From DYRB01 sp963802205 (GTDB lineage: Bacteria; Pseudomonadota; Gammaproteobacteria; Chromatiales; Chromatiaceae): a stretch of 64,000 nt of DNA. The translations under genes were made by a program, and so were the position numbers. Below the pieces are notes generated by a model that ran no database searches, had not been told where the DNA came from, and saw only the letters and a list, made by a program, of their open reading frames with translations. Location: the NCBI GenBank assembly GCA_963802205.1, contig CAWDHW010000006.1, forward strand, positions 1 to 64,000, read 5' to 3'. Positions 37,619-46,013 of the stretch are shown here, one piece after another. The number at the start of each line of letters is the position of its first letter. Position 1 is the first letter of the stretch.

Positions 37619-38611
37619 TCAGAAGGACTTCGCCAGGTCCATGCCGGCATAGAGCCCGGCGACCTGATCGGCATAGCCATTGAACATTTTGGTCTCCTTC
37701 TTGGATGCGAAAATCCCCGCGCCTACCATGCGCTCCCGCCTCTGACTCCAACGAGGGTGATCGACCTTGGGGTTGACGTTGGCAAAGAAGCCGTACTCGT
37801 CCGGCTGGAGCATATTCCAGGCCGTCGGCGGCTGCTTGGCGGTGAAGCGGATGCGCACGATGGATTTGATGCTCTTGAACCCGTACTTCCAGGGGACGAC
37901 CAGGCGCAGTGGCGCACCGTTCTGGTTGGGCAGGGTCTCGCCATAGAGCCCGGTGGCCAGGATGGCCAGGGGGTGCATGGCCTCGTCCAGGCGAAGCCCC
38001 TCGCGGTAGGGCCAGTCGATGACCTGGCGTTTCTGCCCGCGCATCTGTTTGGCATTGAACAGGGTCTCGAAGGCGACGTACTTGGCCTTGGACGTCGGCT
38101 TGAAGCGCGCCAGCAGATCCCCCAGGGGGAACCCGACCCAGGGGACCACCATGGCCCAGGTCTCCACGCAACGCAGCCGGTAGATGCGCTCCTCCTGGGT
38201 GAAGCCGGTCAGGATCTCCTCGATGCCGATGCGCCCCGGGGCCTCGCACTCCCCGTCCACCACGACCGTCCAGGGGCGCGTCTCCAGGGCCCCGGCATAG
38301 CGGGCGGGGTCTCCCTTGTTCGAGCCAAATTCCGTGAAGTTGCCATAGCTCGTGATGTCGGCATAGGCCGTCGGTGGCTCGGTGGTACTGAAGGCGCTCG
38401 GGCGCAGGTTGGGGATGGGCGTCCCCCGCCCCGGGGGCTTGACCCCCGTCGCGTCGCCCCCCTCGGCCTGGTCGCATGTGAGCAGGAGTCCTCCGGTCGC
38501 CACCAGGCCGACGCCGGAAGCGGCGGCCCGGATCAGCTCGCGCCGGCGCAGCCAGACGCCCTGAGGGGTGATCTCCGAGGCGGGGATATCGGGGGGGTGT
38601 TTGATCAGCAT
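37619..38611 (-). CDS. msrP: Periplasmic methionine sulfoxide reductase catalytic subunit MsrP
   Basis: MsrP is a molybdopterin enzyme that repairs oxidised methionine in periplasmic proteins. The start MLIKHPPDIPASEITP with the following Tat signal (LRRRELIRAAASG) is typical. The molybdenum-ligand cysteine lies in YRLRCVETWAMVVPW. The 330 residues match the family. It forms an operon with msrQ. Confidence 0.93.
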   Translation of the reverse strand: MLIKHPPDIPASEITPQGVWLRRRELIRAAASGVGLVATGGLLLTCDQAEGGDATGVKPPGRGTPIPNLRPSAFSTTEPPTAYADITSYGNFTEFGSNKGDPARYAGALETRPWTVVVDGECEAPGRIGIEEILTGFTQEERIYRLRCVETWAMVVPWVGFPLGDLLARFKPTSKAKYVAFETLFNAKQMRGQKRQVIDWPYREGLRLDEAMHPLAILATGLYGETLPNQNGAPLRLVVPWKYGFKSIKSIVRIRFTAKQPPTAWNMLQPDEYGFFANVNPKVDHPRWSQRRERMVGAGIFASKKETKMFNGYADQVAGLYAGMDLAKSF

Positions 38612-38882
38612 GGGGACTCCCGGGGCAAGGGCCCTGGATGGGTCAGCGGTACCAATGGGCCTTGAAGCTGGGCGAAGGGCGCGAAAGGTGCCGTGGCGCC
38701 TGCGGAATAGTTGGGGGCGGCGCGGACCCTTCTGCACCCCGACCGCGGGCCGCAACCCGCTTGTTGGCCCCAGCTTCGACGGGACCCGGTCCGCGAGGTT
38801 CCCCGGTAAGGGCCCCAGGGTTGAATCCGGGCCCCACAACCCCAGTCTGGGGGAGGCCAATCCCCACCCTGAAGGAACCCGC

Positions 38883-39299
38883 ATGTCCGCCGATTTCGCA
38901 CCGCAGAACGACCTGGAACGTCAACTCATCGCCGCCCAAGAGGGCGGCATCGAGCCCCAAGACTTTATCAAGACCCTGCTGGGCTCAGAGGTCTTCATGC
39001 CCATCTACGAGAAGCACCAGATCGTCGGCTTCCAGACCGAGGACCGGGCCCACCCGCTCAAGATCCAGACCGACGACGGCGAGGTCCTGGTCCTGTTCAC
39101 CAGCCCGGAGCGGGCCAAGGAGTTCGTGCGCGACTTCCCCGGCTACGGCGGCGGCCTGGTGGCCGATTTCACCTGGATCCTGGAGAAGATGGGCATTGGC
39201 TTCGGCATCGCGCTGAATCCTGGGCTCGAATACGGCATGGACTTCGAGGCCCAGGATGTGGCCCAGATCGCCGCCCTCGGACGTCCCGCTCAATCTTGA
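38883..39299 (+). CDS. SseB-like protein
   Basis: A 138-residue soluble protein similar in layout to SseB-domain proteins (NDLERQLIAAQEGGIEPQDF and then VLVLFTSPERAKEFVRDFPG, with the ILEKMGIGFGIALNPG end). AAGGAA precedes the ATG at 38883. The function of these stand-alone SseB proteins is unknown; no type III secretion genes are near. It is convergent with the DAHP synthase gene. Confidence 0.65.
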   Translation: MSADFAPQNDLERQLIAAQEGGIEPQDFIKTLLGSEVFMPIYEKHQIVGFQTEDRAHPLKIQTDDGEVLVLFTSPERAKEFVRDFPGYGGGLVADFTWILEKMGIGFGIALNPGLEYGMDFEAQDVAQIAALGRPAQS

Positions 39300-39390
39300 A
39301 GGCGTTGACGACGGTGATGCAGGACTCGAAGCCATTGACGAGCCCCTGGGGCTTCATCAAGGCCGCCGTCGTTGCCGGTGACTCGGCGCC

Positions 39391-40446
39391 TCAGACCTGC
39401 CGACGCCGGGCGGCGGCCTCCGCCAACTCATGGAGCAACGGCACCGTGTCCTCCCAGCCGATGCAGGCATCGGTCACGCTCTGGCCGTAGACCATCAGCT
39501 CCGGCGCGCCTAGATCCTGGCGTCCGGCCACCAGATGACTCTCGATCATGGCCCCGATGATGCGCCGCTCGCCCCTGGCGACCTGGCCGGCCACGTCGCG
39601 CCCGACCTGGATTTGCTTGCCTGGCTGCTTGCGGCTGTTGGCGTGGCTGAAGTCGATCATGATCTTCGGGGTCAGACCAGATGCCTCGATCTCTTCCGAG
39701 GCGATGTTCACGCTTTCCGTGTCATAGTTCGGGCGCTGTCCGCCGCGCAAAATGATGTGGGTGTCGAGGTTCCCTCCGGTGGTGAAGATCGCGGAGTGGC
39801 CGTCCTTGGTCAGGGACAGGAACACATGCGGGCGGGCCGCGGCGTGCATGGCCTCGACGGCCACCCGCACGGTCCCGTCGGTACCGTTCTTGAAGCCCAC
39901 CGGGCAGGATAGCCCCGAGGCCAACTCGCGGTGACCCTGGCTCTCGGTGGTGCGGGCGCCGATGGCCCCCCAGCTCACCAGATCGGCGATGTACTGGGGG
40001 CTGATGAGGTCGAGGAACTCGGTCCCGGCCGGGACCCCGAGGGCATTGACGTCCAGGAGGACCCCACGGGCGACGTGCAGCCCCTTATTGACCTCGTAAC
40101 TCTCGTCCAGGTCCGGGTCGTTGATCAGGCCCTTCCAGCCGACCGTGGTGCGCGGCTTCTCGAAGTAGACGCGCATGACGATGAGCAGTTCGCCGGCCAG
40201 CTCCTCGCGCAGGACCTTGAGCCTGTTGGCATATTCCAGGGCTGCCTTGGGGTCGTGTACCGAGCAGGGTCCGACCACGACCAGCAGGCGGTCGTCGTGG
40301 CCATGGAGGACCTGCTGGATCTGGGTGCGGCTGTGGTAAACAGTCGCCGCCGCCGTCTCGGTGATGGGCAATTCTGCATGCAGGTCGCGGGGTGCGATCA
40401 CGGGTGTGATCTTGCGGATGCGCAGGTCGTCAGTCTGGTAGGTCAT
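39391..40446 (-). CDS. 3-deoxy-7-phosphoheptulonate (DAHP) synthase, class I
   Basis: This enzyme catalyses the first step of the shikimate pathway from phosphoenolpyruvate and erythrose 4-phosphate. The 351-residue protein carries LLVVVGPCSVHDPKAALEYA, MRVYFEKPRTTVGWKGLIND, GARTTESQGHRELASGLSCP and KIMIDFSHANSRKQ, all AroF/AroG/AroH landmarks. Which aromatic amino acid inhibits it cannot be told safely. The start is the ATG at 40444-40446. Confidence 0.93.
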   Translation of the reverse strand: MTYQTDDLRIRKITPVIAPRDLHAELPITETAAATVYHSRTQIQQVLHGHDDRLLVVVGPCSVHDPKAALEYANRLKVLREELAGELLIVMRVYFEKPRTTVGWKGLINDPDLDESYEVNKGLHVARGVLLDVNALGVPAGTEFLDLISPQYIADLVSWGAIGARTTESQGHRELASGLSCPVGFKNGTDGTVRVAVEAMHAAARPHVFLSLTKDGHSAIFTTGGNLDTHIILRGGQRPNYDTESVNIASEEIEASGLTPKIMIDFSHANSRKQPGKQIQVGRDVAGQVARGERRIIGAMIESHLVAGRQDLGAPELMVYGQSVTDACIGWEDTVPLLHELAEAAARRRQV

Positions 40447-40727
40447 GGAATGCAGGGGCTTGAGGACAAAGGCCGCAAGTATACCCGATAGGGCCGTGCC
40501 GGCCTTGCACGCCGGACACTGATCCGGGGCTTCGCGGATGACCGTTCTCGACGTTCCAGTCCGCAGGATGGGTTGAGCGCAGCGAAAGCCAGGCCGGTTA
40601 CCGCGAATCTTGGGATTGCTGGTTGAGCCGTTGACACGACGAGCCCTCTGCGTAGACTGCGAAATCCAACATTGTGATCGCCGTCTCACAGGCGGCTCCA
40701 GGGCCAGGCCCCCCGTACCCCAAATAT

Positions 40728-41165
40728 ATGACAGCTCCAGTTTCTATCCGAACCGCCTGCGTGTTGCGCGAGTGGGCTGCCGACGCCCCCTTGAGCCTGC
40801 GGGTCCGCGGCGAATGCATGGCACCCCTGCTCGGGAGCGGGGCGAGCGTTCGCGTTGCCTCCCGGCGGCTGTATTGGCCTGGCGATCTGGTGGTCGTCCT
40901 CGCCCCGGACGGTCGTCTGCTCGCCCATCGTCTGTTGGGCGGGTATCTGGAGAAGGGAAATGTGCGATGGTTGACGCAGGCCGATGCCGCGTCGCGTCCC
41001 GACTCTGGCCTACCCAAGACCCATATCATCGGCAGGGTGGTGGGTGGAGACTGTCATGCTCACGCCGTTCAGGTTCCTGTCCGGCATCGGCTGTGGGCGT
41101 GCGGGCGCTTTCTCCGGCACGCGCTGCGCGTAGCGCGGCGGAGGTGCGCTCGTGGCCTTCGGTGA
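40728..41165 (+). CDS. S24/S26 peptidase-like protein with Cys in place of the nucleophile Ser
   Basis: The 145-residue protein has the fold signature of LexA/signal-peptidase-like proteins: LRVRGECMAPLLGSGASVRV, then YWPGDLVVVLAPDGRLLAHR. The usual GxSMxP motif reads GECMAP, so Cys replaces the catalytic Ser. There is no membrane anchor. It stands just upstream of a PqqD-like gene and a radical SAM fragment. That grouping is seen with peptide-modifying clusters. Its activity is unknown. Confidence 0.6.
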   Translation: MTAPVSIRTACVLREWAADAPLSLRVRGECMAPLLGSGASVRVASRRLYWPGDLVVVLAPDGRLLAHRLLGGYLEKGNVRWLTQADAASRPDSGLPKTHIIGRVVGGDCHAHAVQVPVRHRLWACGRFLRHALRVARRRCARGLR

Positions 41166-41188
41166 CGCCTTTCTGACTTGAGTGAATT

Positions 41189-41473
41189 ATGCCGGCCGAC
41201 TCCTCCGATATCCGCCTTTGCGCCGACGTTCGTTACCAACAGGTGGTGGACGAAGGCATCGTGCTGCGCCAGAAGGCCGGCGAAGTCCTCGTGCTCAACG
41301 AGGTTGGCGCACGCGTCCTGACGCTGCTCGACAAGGGCCTGGCAGTGCCCGAGATCCTCGAGCGGCTGGCCGCCGAATTCGACGCGGATGCGGAGTGCCT
41401 GGCCGCCGATGTGGCGGCTTTTCTGGTGGAGCTGCGTTCCGCAGGCGTCATCGAGGACGACACCCCACCCTGA
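41189..41473 (+). CDS. PqqD-like peptide-recognition protein
   Basis: A 94-residue protein with the PqqD winged-helix pattern (GIVLRQKAGEVLVLNEVGAR, then LLDKGLAVPEILERL, then AADVAAFLVELRSAGVI). PqqD domains bind the leader of a precursor peptide and present it to a radical SAM enzyme. The next gene is the start of such an enzyme, but it is broken. No precursor peptide was recognised nearby. Confidence 0.7.
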   Translation: MPADSSDIRLCADVRYQQVVDEGIVLRQKAGEVLVLNEVGARVLTLLDKGLAVPEILERLAAEFDADAECLAADVAAFLVELRSAGVIEDDTPP

Positions 41474-41490
41474 TCTGCCAGGGGCGCTCA

Positions 41491-41709
41491 TTGACGGCTG
41501 TCAACGCCAACATCCCGTTTTCGGTATTGCTGGAGCTGACCTATCGCTGCAACCTCGACGGCTACTACTGCTACAACGACCGGGCCAGCACCGGCCAACC
41601 CCTGTCGGTGGCACAGTATGGTAATTTGCTCGAAGCGTTGCGCGAGCTGGGCACGATGCAGCCTGACCTTCAGTGGCGGCTAGTCGTTGGCGCGACGAAG
41701 TCGCTTTGA
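41491..41709 (+). pseudogene. Truncated radical SAM protein gene
   Basis: The frame from a TTG at 41491 reads FSVLLELTYRCNLDGYYCYN, the beginning of a radical SAM/SPASM peptide-modifying enzyme. The middle cluster cysteine is Gly (CNLDGYYC rather than CNLDCYYC). The frame then slips near 41662. In the next frame, LTFSGG at 41663-41680 matches the following family motif, and there the similarity ends. The SAM-binding core and SPASM domain are missing, so it cannot work. Confidence 0.75.
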
Positions 41710-41736
41710 GTGCAGTCTCAGGGTGGTGCCGAGCCT

Positions 41737-41797
41737 TTGAAACTGCTACTGGACCACAACCTCCCACCGAGGCTGATTCGCTTGCTTGGGGAAGCGC
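41737..41797 (+). pseudogene. N-terminal scrap of a DUF5615 (PIN-like) gene
   Basis: The translation LKLLLDHNLPPRLIRLLGE matches the usual beginning of DUF5615 PIN-like toxins. Nothing of the remainder follows; the sequence runs directly into the hupU start. It is one of two broken gene ends joined within 130 bp at the left edge of the hydrogenase cluster. Confidence 0.5.
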
Positions 41798-41812
41798 CAG
41801 GTCAAACCTACG

Positions 41813-42823
41813 ATGCCCACCGGGACCCTGAATCTGCTCTGGCTCCAATCCGGTGGCTGCGGGGGCTGCACCCTGTCGCTGCTCAATGCGCAGCAGCCCC
41901 ACCTCCTGACCCGGCTGGAGGCGGCGGGCATCCGCCTGCTTTGGCACCCTAGCCTGAGCCGGGAGTCCGGGGACGAGGCCCTTGCGATCCTGCGTGCCTG
42001 CGCCGAGGGGCGCGAGCGGCTGGATCTGCTTTGCGTCGAAGGTTCCATCATGACGGGGCCCAACGGCACAGGGCGCTTCCATGTCCTCTCCGGCACGGGT
42101 CGGCCCATGATGGACTGGGTGCGCGACCTGGCGGCGCGGGCCCATCAGGTCCTGGCGGTGGGGACCTGCGCCGCGTTCGGCGGCATCACCGCAGGCGGCG
42201 GCAACCCGGGCGGGGCCATGGGGCTCCAGTATGACGGCGATCACCAGGGCGGCCTGCTCGGGGCCGGCTTCCGGACCGGGTCCGGGCTGCCGGTGATCAA
42301 TGTCGCCGGCTGTCCGACCCACCCCGGCTGGGTCCTGGACAGCCTCCAGGCACTGGCGCTCGGGCGCCTCGGGGCGGTGGACCTGGACCCACTGAATCGG
42401 CCGCGCTTCTATGCCGACCATCTGGTCCACCACGGTTGCCCGCGCAACGAGTTCTACGAGTTCAAGGCGAGCGCCGAGAAGCCCTCCGACCAGGGTTGCA
42501 TGATGGAGCACATGGGCTGCAAGGGGACCCAGGCCCACGCGGACTGCAATACCCGGCTGTGGAACGGGGAGGGGTCCTGTCTGCGCGGCGGCTACCCCTG
42601 CATCTCCTGCACCGAGCCCCGCTTCGAGACACCGGGTCACCCCTTTGCCCAGACCCCCAAGGTCGCCGGTATCCCCATCGGGCTGCCCACGGACATGCCC
42701 AAGGCCTGGTTCGTCGCCCTGGCGGCCCTGTCCAAGTCTGCAACCCCCAGGCGGGTACGGGAGAACGCTGTGGCAGATCATCAGATGGTAACCCCGGCGG
42801 TGCGCCGGACTGGGCTGAAATGA
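41813..42823 (+). CDS. hupU: Regulatory [NiFe]-hydrogenase small subunit HupU
   Basis: HupU (HoxB) is the iron-sulfur subunit of the H2-sensing hydrogenase. The 336-residue product starts MPTGTLNLLWLQSGGCGGC and lacks a Tat signal and a membrane anchor, as expected for the cytoplasmic sensor. Cluster-binding cysteines are seen in SGGCGGCTLSLL, HHGCPRNEFYEF, HMGCKG and YPCISCTEP. It overlaps hupV by four bases (ATGA). The start lies only a few bases past foreign remnants, so its promoter must lie in or before them. Confidence 0.92.
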   Translation: MPTGTLNLLWLQSGGCGGCTLSLLNAQQPHLLTRLEAAGIRLLWHPSLSRESGDEALAILRACAEGRERLDLLCVEGSIMTGPNGTGRFHVLSGTGRPMMDWVRDLAARAHQVLAVGTCAAFGGITAGGGNPGGAMGLQYDGDHQGGLLGAGFRTGSGLPVINVAGCPTHPGWVLDSLQALALGRLGAVDLDPLNRPRFYADHLVHHGCPRNEFYEFKASAEKPSDQGCMMEHMGCKGTQAHADCNTRLWNGEGSCLRGGYPCISCTEPRFETPGHPFAQTPKVAGIPIGLPTDMPKAWFVALAALSKSATPRRVRENAVADHQMVTPAVRRTGLK

Positions 42824-44238
42824 GCCGCCGCATCCTCGGTCCCTTCAATCGAGTGGAGGGCGATCTGGAGGTCAGCCTGGAGGTTCACGGCGGGCGGGTC
42901 TCGGCGGCCTATGTGAATTCCCCCCTGTATCGGGGCTTCGAGGAGATGCTGCCGGGCAAGCACCCCCTGGACGCCCTGGTCATAGTTCCGCGTATCTGCG
43001 GCATCTGCTCTGTGTCCCAAAGCGCCGCCGCCGCCGCCGCCCTGAGCGACCTCATGGGGCTCGCACCGCCACCCAATGGGCGCCTGGCCCAACAACTGGT
43101 CTGCGCCTGCGAGAACCTTGCCGACCACCTCACCCACTTCTACCTCTTCTTCATGCCGGATCTGGCCAGGTCCGAGTACCGCGGGCGTCCCTGGTTTCCG
43201 GCCTGCGAGGCCCGCTTCCGCGCCCTCACCGGCGGCGCCTCGGCGGATGTGCTCCCCGCCCGGGCCGAGTTCATGCACCTCATGGGCCTGATGGCCGGCA
43301 AGTGGCCGCACACCCTGAGCCTCCAGCCCGGCGGGACCGCCAGGCCCCTGGAGGGGGCGGAGATCCTGCGCCTCATCACCCTGTTGCAGGGTTTTCGACG
43401 CTTCCTGGAGCGCCATACCTTCGGCGATGGCCTGGAGTCCTTCGCGGGTCTGGACAGCGTCGCCGCCCTGGCCGACTGGCGGCAGGGTCGGAAGGGCGAC
43501 CTCGCCCTGTTCCTCGCAGCCGCGGAGGATCTGGATCTGGGTGGCATCGGTCGGGCCACAGACCGTTTCCTGAGCTACGGGACCCAGGGCCTGGCCCCCG
43601 CCGGGGTCTGGGACCGGGGCGTCCGACCCCTGGACCCCGGCGCCATCGTCGAGGACCTGAGCCACGCCTGGCTGGCGGGGGATGCCTTACCCCCGTCACG
43701 CGGTCGCACCGAGCCTTGGGCGGACAAGGCCGGGGCCTATACCTGGTGCAAGGCCCCCAGATACTCGGGTCTGGTCCTGGAGACCGGGGCCCTGGCCCGC
43801 CAGATGGTGGCCGGGCATCCCCTGATTCGCGACCTGGTGGCGGTCCGGGGTGGGAGCGTAGAGGCGCGGGTCCTGGCGCGCCTGCTGGAGCTCGCCCTGG
43901 TGGTGCCGCAGATGGAGGCTTGGGCCCGTGCCCTCGTCGTTGGCGAGCCCTGGTGCCACCAGGGGGAGCTGCCGGAGGCAGGGGAGGGCGTCGGGCTGGT
44001 GGAGGCGGCCCGCGGGGCCCTGGGGCACTGGGTGCAGGTCCGCGACGGGCGCATCGCGCACTATCAGATCGTCGCGCCGACCACATGGAATTTCGCTCCG
44101 CGGGACGCTGATGGAACCCCCGGTGCACTGGAGCAGGCCCTTGTTGGGCTGTCGGTGGGTGAGGGCGAAGCCATGCCACTGGCGGTACAGCATGTGGTGC
44201 GGTCCTTCGATCCCTGTATGGTGTGCACGGTACACTGA
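42820..44238 (+). CDS. hupV: Regulatory [NiFe]-hydrogenase large subunit HupV
   Basis: HupV (HoxC) holds the NiFe site of the H2 sensor. The N-terminal cysteine pair is in VPRICGICSVSQSAAA and the C-terminal pair in SFDPCMVCTVH. The protein ends exactly at this His, with no cleavable extension, which is characteristic of regulatory hydrogenases that need no maturation protease. It has 472 residues. It would signal through the HupT kinase encoded next. Confidence 0.93.
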   Translation: MSRRILGPFNRVEGDLEVSLEVHGGRVSAAYVNSPLYRGFEEMLPGKHPLDALVIVPRICGICSVSQSAAAAAALSDLMGLAPPPNGRLAQQLVCACENLADHLTHFYLFFMPDLARSEYRGRPWFPACEARFRALTGGASADVLPARAEFMHLMGLMAGKWPHTLSLQPGGTARPLEGAEILRLITLLQGFRRFLERHTFGDGLESFAGLDSVAALADWRQGRKGDLALFLAAAEDLDLGGIGRATDRFLSYGTQGLAPAGVWDRGVRPLDPGAIVEDLSHAWLAGDALPPSRGRTEPWADKAGAYTWCKAPRYSGLVLETGALARQMVAGHPLIRDLVAVRGGSVEARVLARLLELALVVPQMEAWARALVVGEPWCHQGELPEAGEGVGLVEAARGALGHWVQVRDGRIAHYQIVAPTTWNFAPRDADGTPGALEQALVGLSVGEGEAMPLAVQHVVRSFDPCMVCTVH

Positions 44239-44325
44239 TAGGCCTGGTGCACAAATCGACCTAATTTGAGCCCCAAACGGGGTCATCCCGATCCCCCTCG
44301 GTACAGTCCGACCTGCCTACCGACC

Positions 44326-45699
44326 ATGCCTAGCTCGAAACCACCGATGAACCCGATACCGCCAGGCGGTCTGGACAGCCTGGGCGAGGAGGCGTGGATC
44401 GAGGTCATCCGCAAGATGGACGAGGTCTACAGCGACTTGGTCCAGTACGAGGTGGCCCTGGAGGAGAAAAACACGGCCCTGGAGGAGACCCAGCGGTTCG
44501 TCTTCTCGGTCCTGGCCTCCATGTCCGACATCCTGGTGGTGTGCGACCGCGACGGGCGCATCGAGGTGGTGAACCGCGCCCTGGTGGCCTTCTCCGGGAG
44601 GGCCGAGGCGGACCTCATCGGCACGCCATTGTTCGACCTCTTTGCCGGCCCCGAGGCCCGCGCCAGCGCCGAGGGCCTCTTTGCCACACAAGGGGCCACG
44701 CAAGGGGCCATGCAGGGCGCCGAGGGGGCGCAGGGCCTGTCGGACTGCGAGTTGCCCCTCCTTGGAGTGGATGGGGCCGCAGTCCCGGTCTCGCTCAACT
44801 GCACGCCGCGCCACAATCACCAGGGGGTGCGGGCGGGCATGGTCATCACCGGGCGCCCGGTGGGTGAACTGCGCCGTGCCTACCAGGCCCTGCACGAGGC
44901 ACACGAAGACCTCAAGCGCACCCAGCAGCAACTCCTGCATTCGGAGAAGATGGCCTCCCTCGGGCGTCTGGTGGCGGGGGTGGCCCACGAGCTCAACAAC
45001 CCCATCAGCTTCGTGCTGGGCAATGCCCATGCCCTGGATCGCTACGCCCAGCGTCTGGCGACCTATCTGGCGGCCATTCACGCCGGTCGGCCCCAGGCGG
45101 AGCTCGACGGCCTGCGCCTCGAACTGCGCATCGACCGCCTGTTGGAGGACCTGCCCCCCCTCATCGAGGGCACCGTGGAGGGCGCAGAGCGCACCCGGGA
45201 CATCGTGGACAGCCTCAAGCGCTTCTCGGCCCTGGACCGCAACGAGGCGCACCCCTTCAACCTGGTGGAGGTGATCGAACAGGCGGTGCATTGGGTGACC
45301 AGGGCGGCTACCGATCGGCTCCAGGTGGAGTCCAGGCTCCCGGAGGGGATCAGCGTCGCCGGGTCCGCCGGTCAGATGCAGCAGGTGGTGATGAATCTGG
45401 TGCAGAACGCCTGCGACGCCACCGCGGAGGAGGCGCAGCCGCGGCTGTCCATCGAGGCGACACGGGTCGGCGCCGCGGTGGAGGTGAGCTTTCGCGACAA
45501 TGGCCCCGGCATAGCCCCGGACAATCTGCCGCGCCTGTTCGAGCCCTTCTTTACCACCAAGCCGGTGGGGAAGGGGACCGGACTGGGGCTCGCCATCAGC
45601 TATGGCATCGTGGAGCGGCACGGGGGTCGCCTGATTGCCGCCAATGCCCCCGGGGGCGGGGCGGTCTTTACCTTACGCCTGCCGTTGGTGGGGCACTGA
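44326..45699 (+). CDS. hupT: Hydrogenase sensor histidine kinase HupT
   Basis: HupT (HoxJ) pairs with HupUV and phosphorylates the NtrC-type regulator HupR. It contains a PAS domain (VLASMSDILVVCDRDGRIEV), then a HisKA domain with phospho-acceptor His (MASLGRLVAGVAHELNNPIS). The ATP-binding domain has NLVQNACDA, DNGPGIAPDN and GKGTGLGLAISYGI. A short Gly-Ala-Gln repeat (GATQGAMQGAEGAQG) interrupts the PAS region. There are no membrane segments. The response regulator gene is absent from the window. ATG 44326 or 44347 could be the start. Confidence 0.88.
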   Translation: MPSSKPPMNPIPPGGLDSLGEEAWIEVIRKMDEVYSDLVQYEVALEEKNTALEETQRFVFSVLASMSDILVVCDRDGRIEVVNRALVAFSGRAEADLIGTPLFDLFAGPEARASAEGLFATQGATQGAMQGAEGAQGLSDCELPLLGVDGAAVPVSLNCTPRHNHQGVRAGMVITGRPVGELRRAYQALHEAHEDLKRTQQQLLHSEKMASLGRLVAGVAHELNNPISFVLGNAHALDRYAQRLATYLAAIHAGRPQAELDGLRLELRIDRLLEDLPPLIEGTVEGAERTRDIVDSLKRFSALDRNEAHPFNLVEVIEQAVHWVTRAATDRLQVESRLPEGISVAGSAGQMQQVVMNLVQNACDATAEEAQPRLSIEATRVGAAVEVSFRDNGPGIAPDNLPRLFEPFFTTKPVGKGTGLGLAISYGIVERHGGRLIAANAPGGGAVFTLRLPLVGH

Positions 45700-45811
45700 T
45701 CGCAATAGGGGTGCCCCGGAGGCGGCCGGGTGTCCCCGGTCGGCCTGCGCACAGGCGCTGTCTGTGTCAGGTGTTTGCCCCTGGGTGAGCGGGGGCTGGA
45801 CTGAGGCGAAT

Positions 45812-45850
45812 TGGTTACTAACTGATCATATAAAGTTAACAATGTAACCA
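45812..45850. promoter_or_regulatory. Wide-spaced palindrome upstream of hupS
   Basis: TGGTTAC (45812-45818) and its exact inverse GTAACCA (45844-45850) flank an AT-rich 25-base centre (including GATCATATAAAGTTAAC). It lies about 165 bases upstream of the hupS start and about 80 upstream of the candidate promoter. This could be a binding site for an activator or for IHF; which one is not known. Confidence 0.35.
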
Positions 45851-45925
45851 TTCTTTGCCCCGCCGACGCCTGCGGCGGCCGTCTGAATAGACAGTTTTTC
45901 AAAGCGTTAGACGGGGTTCCCGCGG

Positions 45926-45942
45926 TTGGCACCGTTCTTGAT
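45926..45942 (+). promoter_or_regulatory. Candidate sigma-54 promoter of hupSLC
   Basis: TTGGCAC, five bases, then TTGAT fits the -24/-12 pattern (consensus TGGCAC-N5-TTGC) with the correct 10-base gap between the GG and the -12 G. One mismatch (A for C) is present at -12. The hupS ATG is 71 bases further on, with GAGGAG before it. NtrC-type HupR/HoxA regulation of sigma-54 hydrogenase promoters is known in some relatives. Confidence 0.45.
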
Positions 45943-46013
45943 AGTAGTCTAGGGTCTTCCCCGGCCGTTCGGCTCGGGGCGCCCCCCACCCTATCGAGAG
46001 GAGCCGAAAGTCC

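Noticed and set aside
41813..44238. A second membrane-bound hydrogenase
   Set aside because: The small subunit lacks a Tat signal and anchor, and the large subunit ends at the last His ligand without a cleavable tail, so it is the regulatory (HupUV) type.
45753..45776. A third MITE end upstream of hupS (AGGCGCTGTCTGTGTCAGGTGTTT)
   Set aside because: It resembles the left end at 495 but has several mismatches and no inverted partner or internal hairpins nearby; it may be chance or a very old scrap.
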